Notes: generated from the sequence alone by a model not told the origin. A stretch of DNA of 64,000 nucleotides from CAWCWN01 sp963799245 (GCA_963799245.1 CAWCWN010000003.1:1178001-1242000); one strand, 5' to 3'; positions 42,841-51,564 are shown, numbered from the stretch's first letter. Numbers and translations are program-made.

Positions 42841-43797
42841 CTAGTCACCTCCAAGCAATTGATGTACCAGTTTCATTGCATCGGTGTATTCTCTATTCGC
42901 CTGCTCATATGCTGCGCTGGCACCCGGCGATACCTGCCACAATAAGCGCATAATTTCAGGTTTTTGCTTGCCTTGTGCCTGCAGTCTGATGATGTCGCGT
43001 GCTCTGGCTTGTAGAGCGTCTTCGCTCTGGTTTCGGATACTGGTTTCAGGCTGGTTTCGCAGCGCAATTAACGCCGATGTTTTCAGCGGTTCAGTGCTCT
43101 GTTTTCGGGCTGTTATCGGACTGTTTTCATGCGCCAAACGGGCAACAACGGCCAGGTCATTCTCATGAATAGCCGGCGTTATTAGCTCAGTATAGCCGCC
43201 ATCAGTGTCTCTAAAAACGTGATGCCCTTTGGGTAGTGTGAGCGTGGCTTTGGCGTGTTGTGGGAGGCCCAGCAGCTTCTTAGCCTGCTCGGCGTCGCTC
43301 TGCCGATGCACCAGGGCCGAGGCAAGGCACTGGCGAATGACGGCGCCGCCGATGCCCGAGGCCGACCAGTGCTGGCCTATGAGCATCGCAAAGATGCCAA
43401 ACTTGCGCGCCTCTTGGATGAGGCCCTGGGCGAGCAGTGCGGTAAAGCTGGGCACCGCGGCAGGCGGTAAAGCTGCAGGAGGCACCTCGGTAACGATAGG
43501 CGCTCTTGGGTAACGGATGGTTGCGCCGAACCCTTGAAAGTCGGCGCCAGTCCGGGCCGCGTGGCTTGTGATGGCAGCACGAGAGTTGAGGACAAAGCGC
43601 TCTTGCGCCGTCTTCTCTTGCCATTCAATGACGCTCTGGTCAAATTGGCGCCACTTCAGCCGAGTTTCGGCATCAATACGCCTGCGCTCGGCCTCCAGGT
43701 GCCGTATCTTCGCCGCGCTCTCCTGCTGGCGCAGGTACGTCTCGCTCTTCTTGTGCTCGAGCTCTGCACGGCTGTGCAGAAAGTCCATCAGAGACAT
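42841..43797 (-). CDS. Coiled-coil protein with C-terminal part of a conjugation-type ATPase
   Basis: 318 residues from the ATG at 43797 (GGAGAAAG upstream). Residues ~10-70 are a charged coiled coil (QESAAKIRHLEAERRRIDAE). Residues ~125-195 (AQGLIQEARKFGIFAMLIGQ, then HWSASGIGGAVIRQCLASAL) match by eye the last third of FtsK/HerA/TraG-type ATPases, the segment around the sensor and arginine finger. Walker A and Walker B are absent. The C-terminal ~90 residues look like a winged helix (DIIRLQAQGKQKPEIMRLLW). It is probably a deletion derivative of a DNA-translocating ATPase of an integrative or conjugative element, or an adaptor that borrowed the fold. Confidence 0.5.
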   Translation of the reverse strand: MSLMDFLHSRAELEHKKSETYLRQQESAAKIRHLEAERRRIDAETRLKWRQFDQSVIEWQEKTAQERFVLNSRAAITSHAARTGADFQGFGATIRYPRAPIVTEVPPAALPPAAVPSFTALLAQGLIQEARKFGIFAMLIGQHWSASGIGGAVIRQCLASALVHRQSDAEQAKKLLGLPQHAKATLTLPKGHHVFRDTDGGYTELITPAIHENDLAVVARLAHENSPITARKQSTEPLKTSALIALRNQPETSIRNQSEDALQARARDIIRLQAQGKQKPEIMRLLWQVSPGASAAYEQANREYTDAMKLVHQLLGGD

Positions 43798-43983
43798 GAG
43801 CAGCTTTCTCCGTGCGCAGGATAAGCCACAGACTCTATTGTCTGTACACATCTAGCTATCCTTGCTTGCTTGCTCGCTGCTCGGCTATACTGATAGGTAG
43901 CTGGCAACGATTGGTTGGTTCAACGTTGTTGGTTAATGGTGCCGTGTTGCCTGCCAGCTTCCCGGCACCGTGTTACTGTTCTG

Positions 43984-44259
43984 TTATGGATCAATGTCCT
44001 TGCCAAGAACATCTTTATACTTGGCCCACTCGTCTTGGCTGGCCTGTGCCCGCGTGCGCTGTTGTTCGGTGTATGCCACATCATGCGCTAGTTCTTCAGC
44101 CGCTTCATACTGCAGTTCAACTCGGTGGCCATCAACCCACGAGGCAATCTCCAACAGGCCAACGGCAGTCACGTCAACGCTTTTGTGGCCATCTTCCCTG
44201 GACACAATACGATAAACACCAGGCTCTGAAACTCTGTAGACATATGTCTTGCTGTCCAT
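43984..44259 (-). CDS. Small hypothetical protein of the element
   Basis: 91 residues from an ATG at 44259: MDSKTYVYRVSEPGVYRIVS, then a beta-rich first half and a helical, charged second half (VELQYEAAEELAHDVAYTEQ). No family recognised. It follows the 55-residue gene by 1 bp, so translation is probably coupled. The frame extends further upstream, but only antisense-like sequence is encoded there. Confidence 0.6.
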   Translation of the reverse strand: MDSKTYVYRVSEPGVYRIVSREDGHKSVDVTAVGLLEIASWVDGHRVELQYEAAEELAHDVAYTEQQRTRAQASQDEWAKYKDVLGKDIDP

Positions 44260-44260
44260 G

Positions 44261-44428
44261 TCAATCGCCTTTACACGTACGCATTGCCTCATTGCACCTG
44301 CGCACGGCATCCTCGTAGCGCCTTTCAGCATCACGGCTGCGGCCACTACCGTCTTCTTTCTCTTGAGCGGCATACATCGCTCGCTCAGCGGCAAACATGG
44401 CTTGCTCGGCATCAGAACATGCACACAT
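44261..44428 (-). CDS. Very small hypothetical protein (55 residues)
   Basis: ATG at 44428 lies 5 bp behind a perfect AAAGGAGGTG. The product begins MCACSDAEQAMFAAERAMYA and is a charged, probably helical peptide with four Cys (RRYEDAVRRCNEAMRTCKGD at the end). Its TGA lies 1 bp before the start of the next gene. It is the first gene after the integrase. The strong ribosome site and coupling to the next gene are the evidence that it is real; homology is not recognised. Confidence 0.6.
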   Translation of the reverse strand: MCACSDAEQAMFAAERAMYAAQEKEDGSGRSRDAERRYEDAVRRCNEAMRTCKGD

Positions 44429-44441
44429 GGTTACACCTCCT

Positions 44442-45365
44442 TTATAGATTGTCCAGGACTGATTTGCCTTGCCGTCTCGCCTGACTGGCCTTGATCGACT
44501 TCAAGTAACGCTGCGTCACGTTTACCGATGTGTGGCCCATGAGCAATGACAAGATGAGCACATCACCGCCTTGCAAGAGGTAACGCGTGGCAAACGTGTG
44601 CCTGAAAACGTGTGGACTATAACTGACGCCCTTGATATGTGCCCACTCGCCCAGCCTGCCCAGGATTGAGCCAAGCCCGCTTACCGTCAACGGCTTGTCG
44701 TAACGGCTGAGAAATACATGTTGCTCTTCTTTGGCTGCCTTGCGATACAACGACAAATATTTATGCAGGGTAGATCTAGACATATTGCCCAGGCCAACCT
44801 CACGCCACTTGTTGCCCTTGCCCAACACCTTAATAAAACCACTCTCGGGTTGAATGGTGACATTATCCAGAGTCAGGCCACACAACTCATCTACCCGTAT
44901 GCCAGTATCCAGCAAGATGGAGACAATAGCCTTGTCACGCCATCGTAACTTTGGTATGTACTCACGTTCACACGCAGCCATTAACGCCTTAATCTGCTCG
45001 TCACTGAACGTCTCAATGACTTTCTCTTCCATGTGCGGCATGCCAATACGCACGGCCACATTCTTGGCAACCATGGTGTTTATGCCATCCTCCTGGCTAC
45101 ACCAGTTGAGAAACGCGCGCACAGCCCGAGCATGGCCATGCACGGTGTGGCTAATGAGTTTCTTGTCTGCCGTCTCGCTTTGCCGTGTGCGCAGGTGCTC
45201 AATGTAGCGCCTGACATCTGTTGTCTTGATGCGCTCAAGCGTCAGGCCCTGAGCGTCACACCATGCCGCAAACTGTTTGAGCCGCCGCTCATACCATTGC
45301 TGTGTTGAGTGTGACAAATGCAATATGCCGTAGCGATACAACTCAACGGCTTCTGCAACCTTCAT
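44442..45365 (-). CDS. Tyrosine recombinase, integrase of the first element
   Basis: 307 residues, full length. The N-terminal SAM-like core-binding domain (~5-90) and catalytic domain are complete: Arg157 in LLDTGIRVDELCGL, Lys near 183-186 in GKGNKWREV, His252 and Arg255 in SPHVFRHTFATRYL, His278 in MGHTS and nucleophile Tyr287 in TQRYLKS. Its 5' end lies 104 bp from the att copy at 45469-45530, the usual position of an integrase beside its attachment site. It would join and excise the 32.0-45.5 kb element at the tRNA 3' end. Confidence 0.93.
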   Translation of the reverse strand: MKVAEAVELYRYGILHLSHSTQQWYERRLKQFAAWCDAQGLTLERIKTTDVRRYIEHLRTRQSETADKKLISHTVHGHARAVRAFLNWCSQEDGINTMVAKNVAVRIGMPHMEEKVIETFSDEQIKALMAACEREYIPKLRWRDKAIVSILLDTGIRVDELCGLTLDNVTIQPESGFIKVLGKGNKWREVGLGNMSRSTLHKYLSLYRKAAKEEQHVFLSRYDKPLTVSGLGSILGRLGEWAHIKGVSYSPHVFRHTFATRYLLQGGDVLILSLLMGHTSVNVTQRYLKSIKASQARRQGKSVLDNL

Positions 45366-45468
45366 ACGATTGCCCCTTGCAAGGGTAGAATGCCCTCCGG
45401 TGAGCAGCTATCAATGTAGTCTCCCGGTGGGTACACCATTATTCGGTGTCATGTGGGGAATTATGTGG

Positions 45469-45530
45469 AGTCGGTAGAGCAAGGGACTCATAAGCCCTGT
45501 GTCAGAGGTTCGATCCCTCTCGCCGCTACC
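45469..45530 (+). repeat. Second attachment copy: 62-bp exact repeat of the tRNA 3' part
   Basis: Identical to 31931-31992, from the D loop to the terminal CC. The 5' tRNA part is missing, so this is not a functional tRNA gene. It is the junction between the first and second integrated elements. Confidence 0.92.
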
Positions 45531-45533
45531 ATT

Positions 45534-45566
45534 GCCCTCAATCAGCCATTAGCGCTGGTTGAGGGC
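45534..45566 (+). terminator. Hairpin terminator after the second attachment copy
   Basis: GCCCTCAATCAGC (45534-45546) pairs with GCTGGTTGAGGGC (45554-45566) with one G-T pair, followed by TTCTTCGTTTTT. It probably ended the tRNA transcript before element 1 separated it from the gene. A weaker version, GCCCTC/GAGGGC at 61177-61209, follows the third copy. 45567-45950 holds nothing recognisable. Confidence 0.75.
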
Positions 45567-45950
45567 TTCTTCGTTTTTGGCGAAATGGGCTCAATTTGCA
45601 ACATCACTTGCTCACAAGCCTTTATCACTTGCTTACAAATCGGTGCCACTTGTTTACCGGCAGTATGAGTATACCATAAAAATTGGTAACTACTCTCTTC
45701 ATGACTTTTCACTGCCTACCGCAGTTCGCAAGAGAGTGGGCGAGTCGCCGCAGGCGACGAGAAGTCCTGAAGAGTTACTTCTGGAGCACAGAAATGACAC
45801 TCATCCTCACAAGAGACGCCCTTGTAAGATGAACGCGTACCTACTATACTATGTTTGGTGACTACAAACACCTAAGCGGAAAAAAGCCACTTATGCGTCA
45901 GAGGGTGAACGATCATCTTCATTTGTAAAGTATTTGCAGAGGAGAGAGCG

Positions 45951-46316
45951 ATGACGCAAACAGATCTATCGAAAAGGACGCCGGAAGAAGTCTTTACTCA
46001 CCACGCACAGTCCTTGGGTGCCGAAGATCTCGATGCCATTATGATGGATTACGCCGACACCGCCACCTTGATCAGCCCAGCCGGCGTTCTTCGTGGCAAA
46101 GAAGCGATACGCGGTTTCTTTGCCCACCTTCTCCAGGCTGTTCCCAAGGCGCAGTGGGGAGTCACAACCATCTACATGGATAATGTTCTCTTTCTTGAGT
46201 GGACTGTTGACTCCCCGCGAGCAAGCATCTCCGATGGAGTGGATACCTTCATATTCCAGAATGGCTTAATTACCCTTCAGACTGTGCGCAATACCACGGT
46301 TCCGAAGGCGAAATAG
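45951..46316 (+). CDS. SnoaL-like / NTF2-fold protein
   Basis: 121 residues typical of the SnoaL-like family: helix EEVFTHHAQSLGAEDLDAIM, then MMDYADTATLISPAGVLRG, KEAIRGFFAHLLQAV and VDTFIFQNGLI with strands forming the conical beta-barrel. Members include polyketide cyclases, steroid isomerase-like enzymes and non-enzymatic binding proteins, so no reaction can be assigned. GAGGAGAGAG lies 5 bp before the ATG. It converges on the ADH gene; a strong hairpin separates them. Confidence 0.8.
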   Translation: MTQTDLSKRTPEEVFTHHAQSLGAEDLDAIMMDYADTATLISPAGVLRGKEAIRGFFAHLLQAVPKAQWGVTTIYMDNVLFLEWTVDSPRASISDGVDTFIFQNGLITLQTVRNTTVPKAK

Positions 46317-46333
46317 CAAACATGCGGAAAATG

Positions 46334-46367
46334 AATGTAGGGACGCAGTCCATCGCGTCCCTACATT
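46334..46367. terminator. Bidirectional terminator between the SnoaL-like gene and the ADH gene
   Basis: AATGTAGGGACGC (46334-46346) pairs perfectly with GCGTCCCTACATT (46355-46367) around an 8-base loop, between two converging stops. Confidence 0.75.
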
Positions 46368-46391
46368 CCCCTCTCATTTCTTAAACGCGCA

Positions 46392-47417
46392 TCACGGAAC
46401 GAGAATCCCGCGACCACGCAGCTTGCCGCTGTCTAGATCATGGATGGCATCGAGGGCGGCATCGAGTGAGTACATTGCGGTGTGTAGCTTCACTTTGCCC
46501 CGGGCAGTCAGGGTCATTAGTTCCGCCAGGTCATTGTAGGTGCCGACCAGGTTGCCGATGAAGTTGATCTCTCTAGAGATAATGTCAATCGTCGGGACAT
46601 TCAGTGCGCCACCATAGCCGATGATATAGTGACTGCCCGCGCGGCGCAACATAGCAACCGCGTCGTGCTCGGCCCCCTGCTCGCCGACAAAGTCTATCAC
46701 TGCCTCGGCTCCTTGCCCATCGGTAAGTTCTTTCACCTTCGCGACATACGTCCCATCGGCTACCACGGTGTGATCAGCGCCCCAGCTACGAGTCAATTCA
46801 AGCGCTGCGGGCGAGCGGTCCACCACGATAATTTCAGCTGGGGTCAGCGCTTTGAGACACTGGACGCCAATATGACCCAGACCACCTGCGCCAATTACGA
46901 CCGCTTTCGTACCGGGATACAGGGTAGGGGCAGCCTTCTTGACCGCATGGTAGGCAGTCAGACCAGCATCAGCGAGAGCGGCGATATCTTTAGGTGCCAG
47001 GCTCGGGTCCAGCTTGACGACCGAGCGTGCGCTCGTCTTCAAGAAATTTGCCATCCCTCCATCAACTGAGATGCCTGGAAAGGACTGGTTGGAGCAGTGC
47101 ATATCGTTGCCAGCACGGCAAGCGCGGCAGAGTCCGCAAGTAATCAACGGGTGAACAATGACTGTATCACCAACGGCCACATTGCTGACCGCCGATCCGA
47201 TCTCCTGCACCCAGCCAGCGTTCTCATGGCCCAACGTATAGGGCAGGGTGACCCCTGATCGGTCTGCCCATTGCCCTTCAATGATATGCAAATCGGTCCG
47301 GCACAGTCCTGCACCGCCAATGCGCACAATCACATCGTGCGGACCTGTTACCTTCGGTTCCCCTACCTCCTCAACCTTTGGAAGCTCTTCATACTGGTGC
47401 AAACGAACTGCTTTCAT
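46392..47417 (-). CDS. Zinc-dependent NAD(P)-binding alcohol dehydrogenase
   Basis: 341 residues of the medium-chain family. Catalytic zinc ligands are Cys in GLCRTDLHI and His-Glu in LGHENAG; the structural zinc loop is CGLCRACRAGNDMHC with four Cys. The nucleotide fold has VIGAGGLGHIGVQ and the Asp after VVD favouring NAD. It oxidises a primary or secondary alcohol; the resemblance to ADHs of propane-oxidation gene clusters and the neighbouring amidohydrolase and MIP18 genes suggests 2-propanol or a similar short alcohol, which is inference. GGAGG lies 5 bp upstream. It is the last gene of the leftward cluster starting at 49711. Confidence 0.9.
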   Translation of the reverse strand: MKAVRLHQYEELPKVEEVGEPKVTGPHDVIVRIGGAGLCRTDLHIIEGQWADRSGVTLPYTLGHENAGWVQEIGSAVSNVAVGDTVIVHPLITCGLCRACRAGNDMHCSNQSFPGISVDGGMANFLKTSARSVVKLDPSLAPKDIAALADAGLTAYHAVKKAAPTLYPGTKAVVIGAGGLGHIGVQCLKALTPAEIIVVDRSPAALELTRSWGADHTVVADGTYVAKVKELTDGQGAEAVIDFVGEQGAEHDAVAMLRRAGSHYIIGYGGALNVPTIDIISREINFIGNLVGTYNDLAELMTLTARGKVKLHTAMYSLDAALDAIHDLDSGKLRGRGILVP

Positions 47418-47480
47418 ATGTACCTCCTTTCATCCCTCCTGAGCGCAGATAGACGCCATAGCGGCGTTGGAGGGATGATA

Positions 47481-48347
47481 CTAGATGTACTGCTCGATAT
47501 TCAGATCTTCTGGCCCGACGAAGCGCGAACCGGGTAGGCCCCACTCGCGGAAGAAATCGCCGGTAGCACGGCATAATGCGACGTTGACATCGCTGCACGT
47601 GCAAATCAATGACCGGCTGCGCTTCCTGGCACGCACTACGCTGGCACGACTCACCAGTGAGCCATCCGGCTGGGCGATCAGCGGCGCGTCCAGTTCGATA
47701 AGCTCTGTAGGAGTTTGATGTATTGTGCGTTGTGCCAGGGAGGTTAGTAATGCCTGCCGCGCCTGGTCGGTCAAGAAAGTCAGGTATGGGCGAGGTTTCC
47801 CACGTCGAGGCGTATACTCTACCCCCAGAGGATCCGCCTGGATATCTGGGATGATGCGACCTTCGCTGTCCAGGGAGCCGACATTACCGATGCGCAGCCG
47901 CAGCAGTTCGGCCAGCCTCAGGCCGCTGCCAATCAGTGCCAGGAGGATCAAATGCTCTACCCCCTGTTGGTCAGAAGCAATCAAAGCGGGGGGCGCAACC
48001 CTGCCCGGCAAGGACCGCCAGGGTACGTTTACTCCATTCAAGCGAAACCAAATCTTTGCTCCCATTACGAGAGCAGAGACCTGGCTTTCGGTGTATCCAG
48101 CAAGGGCAGACGCAAAGGAAGCCAGCGCCTGCTCGGCCACCGATGGTTCTGCAAGCGCTCGTTCCAGCAGCAGCTCCAGATCGTAATTTCCGGTCATGGC
48201 GCGAAACCGCTCCAGACTGGCTACCGAGGTACGTACCCATGACTGCTCCCGGCAGCGCTGTACCAGGATATCCGCCATGCGGCAGACCGACGGGAAGGTC
48301 AGCAATTCTCCTTCGCGACGGCCAGCCAGGACACGTGTGACATTCAT
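47481..48347 (-). CDS. Integrase-like protein lacking most catalytic residues
   Basis: 288 residues. Helical N-terminus (ESQVSALVMGAKIWFRLNGV), then LILLALIGSGLRLAELLRLR, which is box I of tyrosine recombinases with its Arg. The following DPLGVEYTPRRGKPRPYLTF takes the place of the beta-hairpin. The HxxR box and the terminal Tyr are not found, so it should not cleave DNA. Its ATG overlaps the stop of the upstream MIP18 gene (ATGA) when that gene is read in its restored frame. It is therefore part of the metabolic operon, not a stray integrase. It could be a recruited DNA-binding or scaffold protein. Confidence 0.65.
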   Translation of the reverse strand: MNVTRVLAGRREGELLTFPSVCRMADILVQRCREQSWVRTSVASLERFRAMTGNYDLELLLERALAEPSVAEQALASFASALAGYTESQVSALVMGAKIWFRLNGVNVPWRSLPGRVAPPALIASDQQGVEHLILLALIGSGLRLAELLRLRIGNVGSLDSEGRIIPDIQADPLGVEYTPRRGKPRPYLTFLTDQARQALLTSLAQRTIHQTPTELIELDAPLIAQPDGSLVSRASVVRARKRSRSLICTCSDVNVALCRATGDFFREWGLPGSRFVGPEDLNIEQYI

Positions 48348-48644
48348 CGGCGGCCTCTCATGTTAATCTGCTCCTGAATCTTCTCGCGCAGGAAATGATC
48401 GCGCAGCACTACCTTGCACGACTCTACTCCCTGCACAGCTTCCACGCGCTTGCAGAATCTCCTGTCCGATATTGGTGGCAAATTTCGATGGGCAGAGCGG
48501 GCTGGTCAGGTGAAAATGTACAGTCACCTGACCACCTTCGATCTGCACGTCATCCAGTAGCCCCATTTCGGCTAGCGAACGGCGGATTTCGGGATCACGT
48601 GTCGAGCCTGCCGCTGCTCGCACAGCCTCAACATCAATCGTCAT
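48344..48644 (-). pseudogene. MIP18/DUF59 metal-sulfur cluster assembly protein, frameshifted
   Basis: Read from the ATG at 48644 (ATGA overlap with the amidohydrolase stop), MTIDVEAVRAAAGSTRDPEI and SLAEMGLLDDV are typical of the MIP18 family that helps insert Fe-S clusters. The family pattern continues to FATNIGQEI near 48455. After that the correct continuation (RVEAVQGVESCKVVLRDHFL) is in the +1 frame and ends with TGA at 48344 overlapping the next start. The uncorrected frame instead gives a 93-residue product ending at 48363. Either a recent mutation, a sequencing error, or a +1 shift event. The family Cys is in SPLCPSK. Confidence 0.78.
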
Positions 48645-49711
48645 CGTGATCCTGTCCCTGCAACACCAGTCTCAGTCGCTGGCCGCGATGCAACATAGGC
48701 CTGCTTGCGTTGGGCAATCTCATCGTTGGCAATTGTCTTGAGCTTGCTGTCGATGTCAATGCCATAGAGCCGAGCAATATTGGTACCGATGATTCTCTGC
48801 TTGATCTCATCTGTGAGATCCACTCCATATTCCTCTTTCAAATCGTCTGGCAACTCGAAGGCCATAAAATCATCGAGTAGCCAGTGCGGATACCAAATGG
48901 GGAAATCGGTCCCCCAGATGATCCGGTCGGGCCCGATCCAGAAGAGCAGATTGGCCATGATTTCGGCAAAGTGGCGGGGATTGTTGTGAACAAACATGTT
49001 CGCCACCGCGAGCGAACCGTAGACATTGGGGCAGCGCGTCGCAATCCAGCAGAAATCGTCGAGGCGCGGTAAGCCCACGTGATCGATAATGAAGTTCAGT
49101 TCAGGGTACAGCCAGGCTGGCTCGTCAATGTCTCGCACATCAAACTTGGAGAGGGAGAGTGGCTCGACAGCGGGACCTTTGTGGAAGTGCATGTTTTTCA
49201 CGCCCAGCTCGATACACTTCTCATAGAGGGGGAAGACCATGGGGTCGTTTGCGCTCCAACCACGGGAGGTGCCACGCCACTCGGCGGTATACCATTTGAA
49301 GCCCTTTACACCGCAGTCCTTGATCTGCCGTTCCACTTCTTGCACGGCATTGGGCATGCGCGGGTCAACACCCCCCAAAGAAATAATGCGCTCTGGGGCA
49401 CGATCCCGCAAGGTGGCGTTGCGGTCGGCATTCGTAAAGCCCGTGTGGTAAAAATCCATCAGCACCTGGGTGGAGAGAATGGTCATATCGGCGTCGCCCT
49501 TGATAAACATCTCCTCCAGATACCAGTCAGGGTCAACCTTACGGAACTGTTTTTCGTAGTCCATCGTCCACTTCTTATCAGGTGGATTGAAGCCGGTGTG
49601 GAAGGCATAGAACGTCTCGATGAAGGCCTCGCCAAAGCGGTTCTTGCAGTTCTCCTTGCTGGCATCCCAGAAGCCAGTGTGTGCATCGAAGACAAAAGAT
49701 CCGTTCTTCAT
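48641..49711 (-). CDS. Amidohydrolase 2 family protein
   Basis: 356 residues of the ACMSD-like branch. Motifs: FDAHTGFWDA at the N-terminus, MHFHKGP near 173, IDHVGLPRLDD near 220 and WGTDFPIWYP near 274. It resembles the amidohydrolase always found beside propane 2-monooxygenase subunits, where its proposed role is maturation or downstream hydrolysis. The first metal motif, usually HxH (DSHVHFWDA), is HTG here, so one ligand is missing. AAAGGAT precedes the ATG. It heads the leftward cluster with the MIP18, integrase-like and ADH genes; no monooxygenase genes are present. Confidence 0.85.
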   Translation of the reverse strand: MKNGSFVFDAHTGFWDASKENCKNRFGEAFIETFYAFHTGFNPPDKKWTMDYEKQFRKVDPDWYLEEMFIKGDADMTILSTQVLMDFYHTGFTNADRNATLRDRAPERIISLGGVDPRMPNAVQEVERQIKDCGVKGFKWYTAEWRGTSRGWSANDPMVFPLYEKCIELGVKNMHFHKGPAVEPLSLSKFDVRDIDEPAWLYPELNFIIDHVGLPRLDDFCWIATRCPNVYGSLAVANMFVHNNPRHFAEIMANLLFWIGPDRIIWGTDFPIWYPHWLLDDFMAFELPDDLKEEYGVDLTDEIKQRIIGTNIARLYGIDIDSKLKTIANDEIAQRKQAYVASRPATETGVAGTGSR

Positions 49712-50099
49712 TGATCGATCCTTTCACGTAGTTAACAAGAAGGAGAAAAGGGAGCATTGGTGCGCTGACTACATGTACATGGGACAATCGTTGGCCAGGT
49801 TGAGTAAATAACGTGTTTTCGAGGACGCACTTCGAGAACGCACTGAGGATAAAGATCGGCCTATTAAGAATTTATACCATAAAAAATGGGCAAATTGTAG
49901 ACCTGTCAGTACTATTTTTGACGGAGGTTCAAATTAAGCTCGCACATCTTTCCGCTTCAGGAAGGTAACTGCTCAGGTCAGGGATTGCAGAGGCTGTTAA
50001 AAAGGGCCATAACAGCAGCAAAGCGCCGTCGAGTGACGGTCCAGGACGAAAACTGCGGAGCCAGCGCCACAGGAGCGAGAGGAAGACGGAGGGGCAGCC
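49712..50099. other. Promoter region and element debris upstream of the amidohydrolase gene
   Basis: About 390 bp without a gene. 49891-49912 reads CCTGTCAGTACTATTTTTGAC, resembling the arms of the small repeat elements at 39845 and 40826. The rest shows nothing I recognise. Confidence 0.4.
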
Positions 50100-51028
50100 A
50101 GGACATCCTGGGCGGACCGTAATGCAACGAGCCAGCCTTGATGAGGTGGTGCGTCATCGGCCCCTGCTCTGCTGCCACTGCCAACAGCGGCTGGAAGGAG
50201 TCACAGGAACGGTCAAGGAACGCGCGCCCGCGTCCATGATCTGCCCGAGGTGCGCCTGCTGGTGCGAGAGCATCAAGTGGAGGAGGTGTGTTGCCCACGC
50301 TGTCAGCAGGTCAGCGCAAGAAGCTTTCCGGTAGGGGTGGAGGCGCCAGTGCAGTATGGGCCGAACCTGCGCGCCTTGGCCATCTATCTGCATCAGTACC
50401 AGTTGGTGCCGCTCGCACGGACATGCGAACTGCTCTGTGACCTATGCGACTGTCAGCTCTCGGAGGAGACGCTCACCGCCGGGTCGAGCTTGCGGCGTAG
50501 ACCCTCGCACGCATTGCCGACTGCATTAGCGCGAGTCGCGTGCAGCATGGGGACGAAACGGGCATCCGTGTGAGAGGCAAGTTGCACTGGATGCACGTTA
50601 AACAGCACACGCTGGCTGACCCATCTGACCTGGCACGCCAAGCGAGGTAAGAAGGCGTTGGAAGCGATCGGCATCTGGCCACGCTTTCATGGGCGGGGCA
50701 TGCATGATCGCTTTTCCAGCTATGACCAGTACTCCTGTCAGCACAGTGTGTGCGGAGCGCACTTGTTGCGGGATTGTTGCTACCTGGATGAACAGGAACA
50801 GCAAGGGTGGGCTCTTGAGATGCATGATCTGTTGCTGGACATGCATGCGGCTTCCGACGAGTGGCGCCAACGTGGTGCCCCCTGCATTCCTGCTATCGAG
50901 CGGGAGGAGTGGGTCGTGCGCTCTTTCGAGCTTCTTGTAGCTGGCTTTGCAGCACAACCGCCACCCAGCAGCGCAGTGGTCCCCAAACGGCGTGGGCGCC
51001 AGAAGCAGAGTGCCGCCAAGAATCTCTT
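50100..51028 (+). pseudogene. IS66-family transposase (TnpC) remnant, several frameshifts
   Basis: Fragments in different plus frames follow IS66 order: CCHCQQRLEGVTGTVKER (50170), VREHQVEEVCCPRCQQVSAR and GPNLRALAIYLHQYQLVP (50255-50400), RGKLHWMHVKQHTLAD (50573), then AIGIWPRFHGRGMHDRFSSY and CGAHLLRDCCYLDEQEQ (50660-50800), ending KRRGRQKQSAAKNLL. At least three frame changes and the missing C-terminal third make it inactive. At ~51028 it is cut by a second transposase fragment of opposite strand. Confidence 0.85.
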
Positions 51029-51480
51029 AAGGGCGCCAGGTGGTGTAGCGGACCCGTTGGCCCGCAGGTAACCAGACCCCGTGGTTGGAGCGGATCGCCA
51101 GCACATCTTTGAGGTGCCGCTGCTCCAACGCGCTGATGAACGCGCCACTTTCCCCGTAGACGCAGTCTGCCAGTCCCACATCAAAATGGAAGTCCCACTG
51201 CTCTCACTCCTCAATGATCTCTACAGCCAGTTCCGGCTTGGTCTTGTAGGCGTCCTCAGACTGTAAGCGTGTTTTGGGCTTGGAGACTTTGAAGATCAAA
51301 GGGAAGGTGATGTGATCGAGCACCCCCTAGGCATTCACCGACACGATCCCGTTCGCCAGCTTCCCGATGTTGCCGATGTATTGGGAAGCCACATAATCGG
51401 TGGTTTTTCCTTTTTTCCGATCTCCTGTACGAAGGTGACTGGAGGAGTTGCTTGTCTCGCCTTGCTCATAATTCATCACT
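51029..51480 (-). pseudogene. IS701-like transposase fragment with stop codons
   Basis: Minus-strand reading gives YVASQYIGNIGKLANGIVSV, a stop, HITFPLIFKVSKPKTRLQ, another stop, then VGLADCVYGESGAFISALEQ and LKDVLAIRSNHGVWLP. This is the central part of IS701-family transposases (DDE type), where the Asp in LADCVYG is the second catalytic residue. Two in-frame stops and missing ends show it is dead. 51481-51564 holds no gene. Confidence 0.75.
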
Positions 51481-51564
51481 CCCGTTGACTGAACCGAATA
51501 CCTCCTTTTTCTTGATTCTACCCTGACTTGACAGAAGAGGGATTAGGATCAAAGAGTTCGACGG

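Noticed and set aside
45469..45530. Second tRNA gene
   Set aside because: Only the 3' part is present; the 5' acceptor strand and half the D arm are missing.
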